29,718 nucleotides of DNA from Pinguiococcus pyrenoidosus (GCA_019677205.1 JAAMXY010000384.1:1-29718), one strand, 5' to 3'. Positions 18,569 through 27,784 are shown, counted from the first letter of the stretch. The notes: generated from the sequence alone by a model not told the origin. Program-made: numbers and translations.

Positions 18569-19693
18569 CTAGGCTAGGGCCGCCCTGATCTGCTCGTTGA
18601 ACATCTCGGCAACCTTGATGGTCTCGACCGCGATGTCGATGGTGGCGATGCCCTCGGCGGGCAGGCCGGTCGCCACGTTCTTCAGCACCCGGCTCTTGAG
18701 CGTGAGGTAGTCGTCCGACTGCAGGAAGAAGTAGGGCATCATCTCCGGGTCCGCCTTCTGCTGCTCCTCCACCCTCGCCTTGAGCTCATCATCCGGCGTC
18801 ACGGAGCTGAAGACCTCCTCTCCGTCCACCTTGACGATGGCAATGGAGTTGGATCCTCCGCAGCGGTCGGCCTTGACGGTGACGCTCTTCCCGTCCTTGG
18901 TCGTGACAGTAAAGGCCACCTTGGAGAAGTCGGTGAAGTCGCCGAGCGTCTGAAGCGTGCAGTCCTCCGGGATGGGCGCCACGGACTCCACGTTGTCGCA
19001 GGAGACGCCGTAGTAGGTGACCAGCAGCGCCAGCTCGTGCACGGCCATGTTCTTGAGCATGCCTTCGCGGTTGCGGGAGAAGCATTCCGGCAGCTCCTCG
19101 GGCTTGTACGCATTGTTGTGGATGAACGTGGTCTCCGCGCCGGGCGTCTTGGCCTCGAACTCGCGGGCCAGCGTCACGTACTTGGTGACGTTCTTGTTGT
19201 AGCCGAGGAAGACGCCGACGCCGGCCTCGCTCGCCTGCTGCTTCATCGTTTCCAGCTCCTGCACGGTGGGCGCGCCGGGCTTCTCCAGGTAGATGTGCGT
19301 GGCGCCCTTGTCGATGCACTCCTTGAAGAAGCGCGGGTTGTCCGCCGTGCGGCCCGCGATCAACACGCACAGCTTGCCTCCGGCCGCCACGGCCGGCATG
19401 TCGGTCACACTGGCGTAGAAGGCCACTCCCCTGCTCTCCAGGTCCGCCTTCATCTCCATGAACTTGTCCGCGCCGGGCGCCTCCTTGCCGGCGCCGAGGT
19501 ACCACGGCTCCACCACGGCGGTGACGTTGGCCTCCGGCATCTCCAGCAGCTGCACGAGGTGGTACCAGCCCATGCCGCGCTTGGGGCAGCCGCAGCCCAC
19601 CAGAGCGACATCCACGGGCTGCGGGATGCCGCGGGTGAGGTAGCTGGCGTACTCGGCGGCGTTCATTTGGATGGCGGACAGGACACCTCCCAT
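18569..19693 (-). CDS. Gfo/Idh/MocA-family NAD(P)-dependent oxidoreductase
   Basis: Single exon, 374 aa, the usual family length. The N-terminal Rossmann domain starts VDVALVGCGCPKRGMG (G33-x-G35), with an acidic residue in the VVEPW strand end. The family-defining EKP motif (YLEKPGAPT) is at residues 137-139, and GYNKNVTKYV follows, where GYxxR/N is expected. The C-terminal alpha/beta domain includes NREGMLKNMAVHELALL, whose His fits the catalytic/substrate position. Members act on sugars, inositols, biliverdin or small aldehydes, and the substrate here cannot be assigned. There is no signal peptide, so it is probably cytosolic. A second in-frame Met nine residues in is an alternative start. 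Divergent from RACK1. Confidence 0.88.
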   Translation of the reverse strand: MGGVLSAIQMNAAEYASYLTRGIPQPVDVALVGCGCPKRGMGWYHLVQLLEMPEANVTAVVEPWYLGAGKEAPGADKFMEMKADLESRGVAFYASVTDMPAVAAGGKLCVLIAGRTADNPRFFKECIDKGATHIYLEKPGAPTVQELETMKQQASEAGVGVFLGYNKNVTKYVTLAREFEAKTPGAETTFIHNNAYKPEELPECFSRNREGMLKNMAVHELALLVTYYGVSCDNVESVAPIPEDCTLQTLGDFTDFSKVAFTVTTKDGKSVTVKADRCGGSNSIAIVKVDGEEVFSSVTPDDELKARVEEQQKADPEMMPYFFLQSDDYLTLKSRVLKNVATGLPAEGIATIDIAVETIKVAEMFNEQIRAALA

Positions 19694-20085
19694 CAGAAGT
19701 GCTGTGAAACTTCGGAAGATCCGACCGCGGCGGCATTCGGCGCGGACTTCCCGATGGGCGTTACCCTTCCAGTATAATCTGACCTTAGTTTCTCCACAAA
19801 CATAACGTTTTGGAGAAAGATACTTTCGTGGAAACAGGTTGAATCGCTACTGGTTTGTATCCATGCGGCGACTTCCGGGGTTTCGCTCGCGGGCCAATCC
19901 TCTGGCGTCCGTCTGTCCCGCCGCAGCTGAAGCTGCTCGACTCCACCTTCCGCGCCGGATGTCTGTCCGTCTGTCCCCAAAGCCGGGCGGGATCTGGAGT
20001 GGCGGACCGCCGTCAGCCGTCCATCTCCGCGGCCTCCCGGTGCGTCGGTGGACGGAGAGCGGCTTTTTGTACCCCACGTGCGACC
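19694..20085. promoter_or_regulatory. shared upstream region of the oxidoreductase and RACK1
   Basis: 392 bp between divergent start codons. A CAT-rich, partly AT-rich patch lies at 19775-19830. No recognisable core promoter motif or gene is seen. Open frames across it end without similarity. Confidence 0.35.
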
Positions 20086-21206
20086 ATGGCGGAAGCGTTG
20101 ACGCAACGAGGCACGCTCCACGGGCACGGCGACTGGGTCACCGCCATCGCGACCTGCAAGGCGTCGCCCAACATGATCCTCAGCTCCAGTCGCGACAAGA
20201 GCGTCCTGGTGTGGGAGATCGTGGGCTCCGAGGAGCAGTACGGCTACCCGCGCCGCAGCCTCACCGGCCACAGCCACTTCGTGAGCGACGTGGTGATCTC
20301 CTACGACGGCCAGTTCGCGCTCACGGGCTCCTGGGACGCCACGCTGCGTCTGTGGGAGATCGAGACGGGCGTCACTACCCGTACGTTCGTGGGGCACACG
20401 AAGGATGTGCTCAGCGTGGCGTTCTCCCAGGTACCTCCTTGCGTTTCTCAAGCACCCTTTGGGCTCTAGAAGGCAGTGAGGCAGAAAAGTCGGAAGGAGG
20501 CAAAAGGAAGGAAACACAGGAGAGGGGCCACGGGCTGCGCCCTTCGCCAAGACGTTACGAAGCTTCCGGAGTAGCTGACGGTGGATGCTCCGGCGCCGCG
20601 CAGGATAACCGCCAGATCGTGTCCGCGTCCCGAGACAAGACCATCAAGCTGTGGAACACGCTCGGAGAGTGCAAGTACGTGATCCAGGAGGACGGCCACA
20701 CGGAGTGGGTGTCCTGCGTCACCTTCGCCGAGGACATGCCCATGGTGGTCAGCTGCGGATGGGACTCGCTGGTCAAGGTGTGGGCGCTGAGCAACTGCAG
20801 GCTGCACTGCAACCTCGAAGGCCACACCGGCTACCTGAACACAGTCACGGTGTCCCCGGACGGCACGCTCTGCGCCTCCGGCGGCAAGGACGGCACGGCC
20901 ATCCTCTGGGCGTTGGACGAGGGCAAGCGGCTCTACAACCTCGAGGCCGGCGACATCATCCACTCCCTTGTTTTTTCTCCCAACCGATACTGGCTGTGCG
21001 CGGCCACCAGCGCCAACATCATCATTTGGGACCTGGAATCGAAGGCGATCGTGGGCGAGCTCATCCCGGAGGACGACATCTTCAAGGCGCCGAACCCCCC
21101 CTTCTGCACGTGCTTGGCGTGGAGCCACGACGGCTCGGTTCTCTATAGCGGATACACCGATGGCGCCATCCGCGCCTGGCACGTCGGTCCCACTGCTCAC
21201 GCGTAA
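20086..21206 (+). CDS. RACK1: RACK1 (40S ribosome-associated WD40 scaffold), 2 exons
   Basis: Seven-bladed WD40 beta-propeller bound to the 40S head near the mRNA exit; it is a scaffold for kinases and for ribosome quality control. Exon 1 is 20086-20430 and exon 2 is 20604-21206; the 173-nt intron is GT-AG in phase 0. The product is 315 aa (human 317). Starting context CGACCATGG is favourable. Conserved stretches include [61 protein letters not shown] across the splice joint, [37 protein letters not shown] and [11 protein letters not shown]. The junction is fixed by the VAFS-DNRQIVS sequence shared with all RACK1 proteins. The 3' flank carries a strong hairpin (21235-21268). Confidence 0.97.
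20431..20603 (+). other. intron of RACK1 (173 nt, GT-AG)
   Basis: Donor CCCAG|GTACCT, acceptor GCGCAG|GATAAC. It is the longest intron in the window. Confidence 0.93.
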
Positions 21207-21234
21207 GGGAAGCCCTTCTCCGGTCTCCGCGGAG

Positions 21235-21268
21235 GGCAGAGCGGGCACAGCCTTGTGCCCGCTCTGCC
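21235..21268 (+). other. perfect 15-bp hairpin in the RACK1 3' flank
   Basis: Left arm GGCAGAGCGGGCACA (21235-21249), loop GCCT, right arm TGTGCCCGCTCTGCC (21254-21268). It begins 28 bases after the RACK1 stop and would form a very stable RNA stem. A role in mRNA 3'-end function is possible but not shown. Confidence 0.92.
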
Positions 21269-21639
21269 TCAGCGACGGAGGAAGAAGAAGGATCAAGTAG
21301 GTGGTGGACATGCAAGCATGGAGGCATGCGTGCAACGCTTGTGGATCGGGACCTCGGCTGCAAAGCGTGGTGGTGCGCTGCAGTGCAGTATCGTGTGGTG
21401 CTGCACTGGGCTGTGCCCTGCCTCTGCGGAGCGAGGGTGTACCCGCTGAGCGTGCGCTGGTGTGGCCATCTTGCGTAGCGACGAAGCGTAGTTCTGGATT
21501 CATCCGGTGCGGGAAAAGGGGGGAGAGATGCTTTACATGCCTAAGGCGGGGCTCTAGCTTTACGCGCGCCGGACTGCGACAGAGCTGCCGCAGAAACGGC
21601 TTCTAGCTGTGGGGTGATCTCCATGTTGTTGTCCTCGTC

Positions 21640-21712
21640 CTTTGCATCCTTGCACCCTTGCATCCTTGCGTCCTTGCACCCTTGCATCCTTGCGTCCTTG
21701 CGTCCTTGCACC
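21640..21712. repeat. octamer array CCTTGCRY (about 9 units)
   Basis: Consecutive 8-bp units CCTTGCAT, CCTTGCAC and CCTTGCGT. A higher-order 24-bp block (CAC, CAT, GT variants in that order) is repeated twice. It lies 430 bp after RACK1 and 270 bp before the next start codon. Confidence 0.93.
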
Positions 21713-21985
21713 TTTTCCATGTCACATCACCGTCTTTGCAAACCCATCTCGCCCTCGCGCGACACCCCGCATCCAAACAATCAGGATGTTGCGCTGAAGT
21801 CTCGAGGTCTCGAAGACATATCACGCAATCACGCCGTAGCAAAGCTTCTGCTAGCCGCCACTTTTCCGTAGAACATAATTTCAAAATACTGGAAATGTTA
21901 TCCGCTTGACTGAACGCCCGCTTTTTTCCTAAAGAAGCGTTTTCGACGGCGTCGCGAGAGAGAGAGAAGGAGAGCCGCCGGACAC

Positions 21986-24214
21986 ATGCCAGTGCGCAAC
22001 AAGCCCCGGAAGTCCGCCCAGACAAGGACGCCGGGCATCCCGGCCAGGTTCCTGCCGCAGGAGACGCCGGAGGGCGGCTCTCAGGGCGGAGCGGTGCTCA
22101 CTGCCCCGCCAACAGGCCACAGGCATGGCTACAAGCCCGGCGACGAGGCCGCGATGGCGCCGGACTACCCGGCGTTGGGCTCGCCGACGAGCAGGACCCT
22201 ACGAGCGCTGGACGAGGAGGCAACGACCGGACGAGTCTTCGCCAGTCGGCTGTCGGAACAGCCGGATTTGTTCCGAGACGCCTTTGGATACCTGTTCCGC
22301 GGCTGTTCTCCGTCGTCGCGGGCGCTGTGGAGCCGCGTGTGTGTGGTGATGCTGATGGCCTTCGTGCTGAGCCAGGCCATGTTCCTGGCCTACATCGTGC
22401 ACGGCGCCTTCTTCGTCACCAGCGGCACCAATGTGTCGCTCGTGCCCAGCTTCTTTACCAGCGACGGACACCTCAACGTGGACGCCGTGGACCCGACGCA
22501 CTTCGACCTCAACGAGGACGGCCGCGTGACCCCCGACGAGCTCGTCATGGTGGCCAAGCACCTGGAGGACAGCAAGAGAGCCGCCTACCCCGATGTGGTG
22601 CAGCTGCTGGACGGCGACGCCAACGGCGTCATCAGCGAGGACGAGCTCAAGCATGCCATCAGCGTCATCGCGGGCAAGCATCCCGAAGTGCTCGGCCAGA
22701 AGGCGGACGCAGGCACTGGAGCAGCTGGCGTTCCCGGAGCACCCCCGCCGCCCCCGCCGCCCCCGCCGCCGCCAGCACCCTCGTCACCGGAAGCGGACGG
22801 CCCTTCGAGAGATGCCAATGCGCTGCCGCTGCCGCCGCCGCCGCCACCGCCGGGAAATTGGATGCAAGTCGAAGTGGAAGAGGAGCGTCCTCCGCCGCCC
22901 GTTCCCCAGCTCCCTTCCCCGGGGCCCCCTGAGATTCCCGAAGCGCCGCCCGCCTTCAGATCGGCGCCGCCCGACCCGTCGGAGCCGTTGGGGCAAAGCG
23001 AGGAGAGGCCTCGAGCTGAGCCAGAACCGGCCGCAGTGCGGCCAGAGCCGATGCTGCCTCCACCGCCGCTGCCAGACATGCCGCCGCCGCCGATGGCTGC
23101 TGCTCAGCCACCGCCGCCAGCTGAAGTGCAGAGGGCAGCCCCGGAGCCAGTGGCCAGCGCAAATGACGGCGGCGGCGAATCCGGCGTAGTCACTGCGAAC
23201 GCGCGTTCGGCTGACGAGCTGCAGCAGCGACCGCTGCCGGGTGCGATCAAGATCCGAGTGGTGGCCGGCCTTGGAAATCGCCTCCGTCAGATGCTTGGCG
23301 CGTACTACTACGCGCACTTCGTCGTCGAGCGCCCGCTGCACATCATCTGGCCGAAGGATGCCTTCTGCTCAGCACACTACCTAGAATTGTTTGAGCCCTT
23401 CTCGGAGGAAGTGACGTTTGCGATTCGCGGGACTTCGGAGCCGGCGAAGCGGGGCGGATTCAATGTTGTGATTGAGCAGTACATGCGCCTCACGCCAACC
23501 TTGATGCCCTGGGGTTGGACGACCTACAAGGAACCGAAGGCTCCGGACGTCCTGCGTTTCAAGCCACCCAAGGGCGTGAGCTGGAGCAACCTGTCCTCGC
23601 AGATGTACGCGCTGCTCAAGCCCGCGCAGGCGCTCGCAGGCGCAATCAATGCGTTCACCGCAGAGCATGAGATCACGACCAACGCCGTGGCTGTGCATGT
23701 GCGACGGACAGATCAGGAGTCGAAAGTGAACGGCAGACTGAATGTCGTCACATCGTCGGAGGAGTTTTTTGAGTGGATAGATCTGCGAACCCAGGAGCAT
23801 CAGCAGAAGACAGGCAAGGTTGCCAAGATCTTCCTGGCGACCGACAATCCGAAGAGCAGGCAGGACTTCGCCGATCGCTACGGCGACAGGGTGGCCGTCT
23901 ACGGCGAGATCAAGCAATCAAAAAGCGTACGCTTGACCTCGGTGGAGCAGGCAGTGTGCGATGCCTTCATTGCGTCCAAGGCTTTGGAGTTCAAGGGAAC
24001 GTTCGGTAAGGCCGTGGAATGGGTCCTCGCTGCTCGCTCGAGTTCGTCTGACGCGCTTTCTTCTCTTTCCCCCCGTTTTTCCATCTTTTCATGACGTGCA
24101 GGCACGGAGCGAAGCTCTTCCTTTTCTGCCATGATTCTACAGTTCTGGAGAGGTCAACATGAAGGTCGAAGCATATGTTCCCCCTCGAAGTTGGACACTG
24201 CTTGTTATAAATAA
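21986..24214 (+). CDS. type II membrane EF-hand/fucosyltransferase-like fusion, 2 exons
   Basis: Reconstructed exons 21986-24005 and 24102-24214 (710 aa), with a 96-nt GT-AG intron (GTAAGG...GTGCAG). Domain order: cytoplasmic N-terminus; one membrane segment about 118-140 (VCVVMLMAFVLSQAMFLAYIV); two EF-hands with all calcium ligands, DLNEDGRVTPDE (174-185) and DGDANGVISEDE (209-220); a Pro-rich linker about 250-395; and a glycosyltransferase domain from about 418. That domain has GLGNRLRQMLGAYYYAH, the nucleotide-sugar motif HVRRTD (571-576), IFLATDNPKSR, and, after splicing, KGTFGTERSSSFSAMI, which resembles the C-terminal GS-SSFS block of NodZ/GT23/O-FucT-like enzymes. The unspliced frame loses that block. 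Topology predicts EF-hands and enzyme in the Golgi lumen. Donor GDP-fucose is inferred from the fold; the acceptor is unknown. A later Met at 22154 is an alternative start. Confidence 0.8.
24006..24101 (+). other. intron of the EF-hand/glycosyltransferase gene (96 nt)
   Basis: Donor TTCG|GTAAGG, acceptor GACGTGCAG|GCACGG, with a pyrimidine-rich tract (TTTCTTCTCTTTCCCCCCG) upstream of the acceptor. Phase 1. Removing it converts an unrelated Ser-rich tail into the expected SSSFS motif. Confidence 0.75.
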
Positions 24215-24215
24215 A
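24210..24215 (+). promoter_or_regulatory. candidate polyadenylation signal AATAAA
   Basis: AATAAA overlaps the TAA stop (24212-24214) of the EF-hand/glycosyltransferase gene. Whether this organism uses AATAAA is not known. Confidence 0.3.
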
Positions 24216-24539
24216 GTGATTCTACCTACTCCCTTGCTGTCGCTGGTCCTTGCAGCGGACATCGGGCAGCGCAGATCCGACAGCAGACATGCAGTGCATC
24301 CTCTCATTTGGTGGCAAGCCTCACAAACCGCGACTGCTCTCCGTGCAGGTCCTCGCCTGTCATCCGAAACCTCGCTTAGCCTGCGACTTCACCGCACGAC
24401 ATCATCTCCCGACGTGTCCCCAAGCCCCTCGCTGGAGTTGCGCAAGACGCGGTCACCCGATGTGGTTCTGATTCCGATTTTGGTTTTGGTTTTGGTTTCG
24501 GTCTCGGTTTCGATTGGACGCCCTTTGTGAACCCCTCGA
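24215..24539. repeat. convergent gap with a GGTTTT/GGTTTC hexamer array
   Basis: Gap between the glycosyltransferase and cytochrome b561 genes. Bases about 24470-24517 are a degenerate hexanucleotide array (GGTTTT, GGTTTC, GGTCTC). Nothing else is recognised in 24215-24469. Confidence 0.8.
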
Positions 24540-25663
24540 CTACTTCGCGCGGGCGAACGGATTGATCCCTGGAGAGCACGATTAGCAAGCCTGGCTGCTC
24601 GACGAGAACCGCGGCAAACTTACTTCGCAAGGCGTTGTGGCCCTTGATGAGATGATGATAGCCCACGGCACCGACGTGAATGGGCACAAAGTACTCGAAG
24701 ACCTGCCCAAGCTGGTAGCGGAGAAGGGTAGCTGAGTCGCATGGCCAGCGCCTTCAAGGCACTGTTCGCACGGCGACGCGGCAAGCTTGAGTACCTTCTT
24801 GTGGCTGAGGTACGCATTCTTGGCAATGCTCCCATTCTTCTGCTCCGGGCCGGCCCCGGGGATCTTGTAGCCAAAGAAGGGCAGGCCCTTGCCACCGTAG
24901 TAGCCCATGGCGATGCCGCTCGCCGGCATGAAGACCAGCATGGCGTACAGGTACAGGTGCGACAGCGTGCCGCCGAGCTTCTCCAGCGCGTTGCCGGGCA
25001 GGTGCGCCGGCACCTTGCTCACAACGCGAAGGAGAATCCGAGGGACCACCAGGCCGGCCACCACGAGGCCCCAGGACTTGTGCAGGCGCATATAAGTGCC
25101 TAGAACCGCCTCTCTCAGTGGCCTCTCGCGTGGAAATCCACCCAAACCTGTCCGCTTCAGTTTACTTTGGTCGACGCACCTTTCAGCTTCTTATCCTTCG
25201 TGTTCATCGCCGCCTGAACGAAGCCGAAGCAGGCTAGCACGCCGCCCTATCCATAACCCTGGTGGGAACTTCGCGCGGACATCGAAACATCTCTCCAGCG
25301 ACAAGAGAGACAAGCACTCACCGCCGTCGACCAGTGCATCACGGACATCGCTCGGGAGTACAGCTCATCCTCTGGCTTTACTACAACCGAGGACGCCTTC
25401 CCAGAGAGAGAGAAATTCAGGGATTCGCCGCGAAATTCTGAGGATTTGACCCCCCCCAATGTGCGGAGAGTACCTGCTTGGAGGGCGCTCTCAGGAGCCG
25501 CGAGGCTCGTCGGAGCGGCAGAAGCGCCCTGGGGACTCGGAGGGCAGACTGCATCGGCGCGGTGCGAAGGCGAACAGAGAGATGAGAGAAGAAACCAGTG
25601 GGGGTCCGATCTGCGGATGAATTTTGGCGGGAGATCGGAGATCTTGCGCTCTGATTGGTTCAT
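24540..25663 (-). CDS. cytochrome b561 (CybB/Ni-hydrogenase-type) membrane haem protein, 6 exons
   Basis: Reconstructed exons 25474-25663, 25322-25380, 25180-25246, 24795-25099, 24624-24711 and 24540-24568 keep one frame of 245 aa. Introns are 93, 75, 80, 83 and 55 nt, all GT-AG. The product is a four-helix haem b electron carrier: MHWSTA|GGVLACFGFVQAAM (helix 1, His-Trp), LHKSWGLVVAGLVVPRILLRV (helix 2), LSHLYLYAMLVFMPASGIAMGYY (helix 3), and FVPIHVGAVGYHHLIKGHNAL (helix 4), ending RRINPFARAK. Several His in the helices can bind two haems. Each join restores a motif usual in the family. The N-terminal residues before VKPEDELYSRAM are uncertain: the Met at 25663 gives about 63 residues of unclear presequence. 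The electron partner and organelle are unknown; it could act in a mitochondrial or plastid membrane. Confidence 0.8.
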
Positions 25664-25831
25664 CTTCCATATCTAAAATATTCAATATGTCAAATATACG
25701 AAATTTTCACGCTTTGGATGATTGATGTGAAAAGTGAATCGAACCGTCATTGAACATCCGCCAGATCAGCTGACACCCCTGCCCCTCTCAGAACGCCGTC
25801 TACGAAAGATTCTTCTGCAGGTTCAGGCAAG
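25664..25831. promoter_or_regulatory. short divergent upstream region with an AT-rich patch
   Basis: 168 bp between the divergent starts of the cytochrome b561 gene and the unknown gene. Bases 25664-25740 are AT-rich (AAAATATTCAATATGTCAAA) within GC-rich surroundings and are the most promoter-like stretch here. Confidence 0.35.
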
Positions 25832-26527
25832 ATGCGCCGCTTCAACCTCATATTTTTCATGCCTATCCTGCACCTGGTGTCCAGTAGCGTGCCCAGGCCA
25901 ATGGGCGTCGCTGGCGGATACGCAGATCCGGAGAACGGAGCACCCGACAGCCTTGCCGGAGAGGGACTCAGCCGTCGGGACCGCCTTCTGTTGGACATTT
26001 GCCGCCGACGGCCCCTTCGTTGGGTGTGCCAGGTGCTGCCTTCCTACCGCTCTCCCAGGAAGAGAGTTCTGCTGGACGACAGCGTGCGACAGCTGCCCGC
26101 GGCGGAGATGCTCCTTGCACCCATCTGCGGCATTGAAGATGGCTCTCGTCTGCGCGTGGTGCTGCGGCCCTGGGTCCAAACGCTGCTTTTCTTCTGGACG
26201 ACCCGAGCGGAGATCCGCGAGATGCTGACGACGCAAGATGAGGAGGAGGAGGAAGCCAGAAGCGGTCCGGCAGCCTTGATCCACCAGGCGAGTTCGATGC
26301 TGCAGCTGCGGTTCTTGAGGCCGCGGATGCTTGTCATGTTCGGTTCGGGCTTCCGGTCGTTGCAGCTATGCACCTCGCTTCGCAACGTGCTGGATCCATC
26401 CATTGGCGTCATCGCGGGAATTGTCTCCGGGGCGAACATGATGAAAGTTCGGTGGATCCCGCAGTTTGCCCTCGGATGGTGCGCCACGCCTCTGTTCTGG
26501 ACTTTTCTAGGCGCCGTGCCTCCTTGA
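25832..26527 (+). CDS. hypothetical membrane-associated protein
   Basis: Single exon of 231 aa. The N-terminus (MRRFNLIFFMPILHLVSSS) fits a signal peptide or anchor. A central block includes a run of five to six Glu (TQDEEEEEARS), and the C-terminal third has moderately hydrophobic stretches (GVIAGIVSGANMM and LGWCATPLFWTFLGAVPP). I recognise no family. Acceptance as a gene rests on its length, AT-rich upstream patch, codon composition similar to neighbours, signal-like start and fit between two supported genes. It is convergent with the GAA1-like gene, 123 bp apart. Confidence 0.55.
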   Translation: MRRFNLIFFMPILHLVSSSVPRPMGVAGGYADPENGAPDSLAGEGLSRRDRLLLDICRRRPLRWVCQVLPSYRSPRKRVLLDDSVRQLPAAEMLLAPICGIEDGSRLRVVLRPWVQTLLFFWTTRAEIREMLTTQDEEEEEARSGPAALIHQASSMLQLRFLRPRMLVMFGSGFRSLQLCTSLRNVLDPSIGVIAGIVSGANMMKVRWIPQFALGWCATPLFWTFLGAVPP

Positions 26528-26650
26528 AATCAACGAGATCTTTTCTTTTTGCAATGATAAGTTTCGTCGCGAATGCGGCCCAAGATACAATAAGATGTGG
26601 CCGTGCTCTGCAACTGCGATGGACTTTGTCTTGCGCTCTTTCCAGTTCTG

Positions 26651-27784
26651 CTATGCGATCGATACAAAATGCCCTTCTCCCATGAGCAGATACGAGAAAC
26701 ATGCGTGATGGAGACTCTCTTCCAGGTTGGACGCGTCCCGGAGGAAAAGCTCCAAGGATCGAAGAAACTGTACGCGCTGTTCAAACTGTCCTCTTGCTGC
26801 CTGCCGAGCTTCTCCCTTGTTTGGCGACAGGATCTCTAAGGTCACGGCGTCAACGTCTCTGGAGAGGAATGGGGCATGGTCGGCACCTCTGCTGTGCAAC
26901 ATCGCTCCGGCATAGCCCAGAAGGCCCTTCAAGCGCGTCATGTACGCCTGGGAAGCTTGGTTGCCAACAAGCTGAAGCTGGCAGAGCACATCGTTGATTC
27001 CTTGGCCGATCGTGACGAGCGCAGTTGCTGGCAGAGACCATCTCGAGTCCAGTGCTAGCTGCGGTCCGAAAGCTTCCAGGCTCAGTTTGACGAGATCCAT
27101 ATTGGGCTGCAGAGCATTTCCACCCAGCGTGAGGAGCCGGCGTCGACGCCACTCAGCAAGGTTCAGATGCTTGACCACGATCGCCGCCCTCACTTGGCCG
27201 AGGCCTGCAGGCCCCGCCGCCACGTTCATGGCCGCGAGCCAGTGCTCCATCGAAGCTTGCAGCGACGACGCGCCGGAGCAGTGGACTGCGTACAGCAGGT
27301 TCCGAGACAGCCACGGCTGTTCACGCAGGTGCGCTAGGAAGTCTGCCGCGAGTGCCAAGTTGCCAAGAGCGGCTTGGCAACCCTTGCCGAAGTCCAGCAC
27401 GACCCCTGTGGCATCTCGAGCATCTGAGCCGCCAGCTCCGCGAAGGAATCCGTAGATGATCGCCGGTGGATCGTTGTTTCCCAGCCGATGTTCGTAGGCT
27501 CGCAGGCTCCTCGACAGCAGCTTTTCGGTGGCAGCATCCAAGAAATCACCGCACGTCTCACGGGGCAGCACCCAAGGCTGTGTTGCATTGAAGCGGCCTT
27601 GGAAGGTTACGTAAGGCCTGCGCTCCGCCTGCAAGGCGTTCTCATCCAGGAATGTTCTTCTTGGCCGCAGCTCTCCAGTGGTCCAAGAGATGGCAGGCAG
27701 CGTGAGCACCCACGCGACCCCGAGCACTGCTGGCAAGACACACAGGGTCCATCCGCGATTTCCGCGACGTCGTCTCTCTTTCAT
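26651..27784 (-). CDS. GPAA1: GAA1-like GPI transamidase subunit, C-terminally short
   Basis: GAA1 is an ER membrane subunit of the GPI transamidase that brings the GPI anchor to proteins. From the Met at 27784 the product is 377 aa (human 621). The short basic N-terminus and single membrane segment (TLCVLPAVLGVAWVLTLPAI) and the following FLDENAL match the family's SENAL/M region. The lumenal M28-peptidase-like domain shows VYG-equivalent IIYGFLRGAGGSD, LALAADFLAHLREQPWLSRN, EHWLAAMN, a GGNALQPNMDLVKL segment like the human GLNGQLPNLDLLNL, and near the end a helical stretch finishing FVSI, as in human SRFVSIGLYM. The frame then stops at 26651 with FVSIA, so the usual C-terminal membrane helices are missing. 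I found no downstream splice donor or hydrophobic exon that would add them. An earlier Met at 27931 is possible but less like the family. Confidence 0.75.
   Translation of the reverse strand: MKERRRRGNRGWTLCVLPAVLGVAWVLTLPAISWTTGELRPRRTFLDENALQAERRPYVTFQGRFNATQPWVLPRETCGDFLDAATEKLLSRSLRAYEHRLGNNDPPAIIYGFLRGAGGSDARDATGVVLDFGKGCQAALGNLALAADFLAHLREQPWLSRNLLYAVHCSGASSLQASMEHWLAAMNVAAGPAGLGQVRAAIVVKHLNLAEWRRRRLLTLGGNALQPNMDLVKLSLEAFGPQLALDSRWSLPATALVTIGQGINDVLCQLQLVGNQASQAYMTRLKGLLGYAGAMLHSRGADHAPFLSRDVDAVTLEILSPNKGEARQAARGQFEQRVQFLRSLELFLRDASNLEESLHHACFSYLLMGEGHFVSIA

Larger units (their letters stand above)
21207..21985. other. intergenic region RACK1 to EF-hand/glycosyltransferase gene
   Basis: Holds the hairpin at 21235-21268 and the octamer array at 21640-21712. 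The rest shows open frames only of shadow quality; no gene is recognised. The last 100 bases (AG-rich GAGAGAGAGAAGGAGAG just before the ATG at 21986) are probably the 5' leader of the next gene. Confidence 0.5.

Noticed and set aside
21235-21268. Hairpin as a Rho-independent terminator
   Set aside because: The host genes are eukaryotic with introns and no T tract follows the stem.
25147-25179. Alternative 32-nt intron in cytochrome b561 using the acceptor GCGGACAG
   Set aside because: It is too short for a spliceosomal intron; the acceptor at 25100-25101 gives an 80-nt intron and the better junction KKLKG|TYMRLHKSW.
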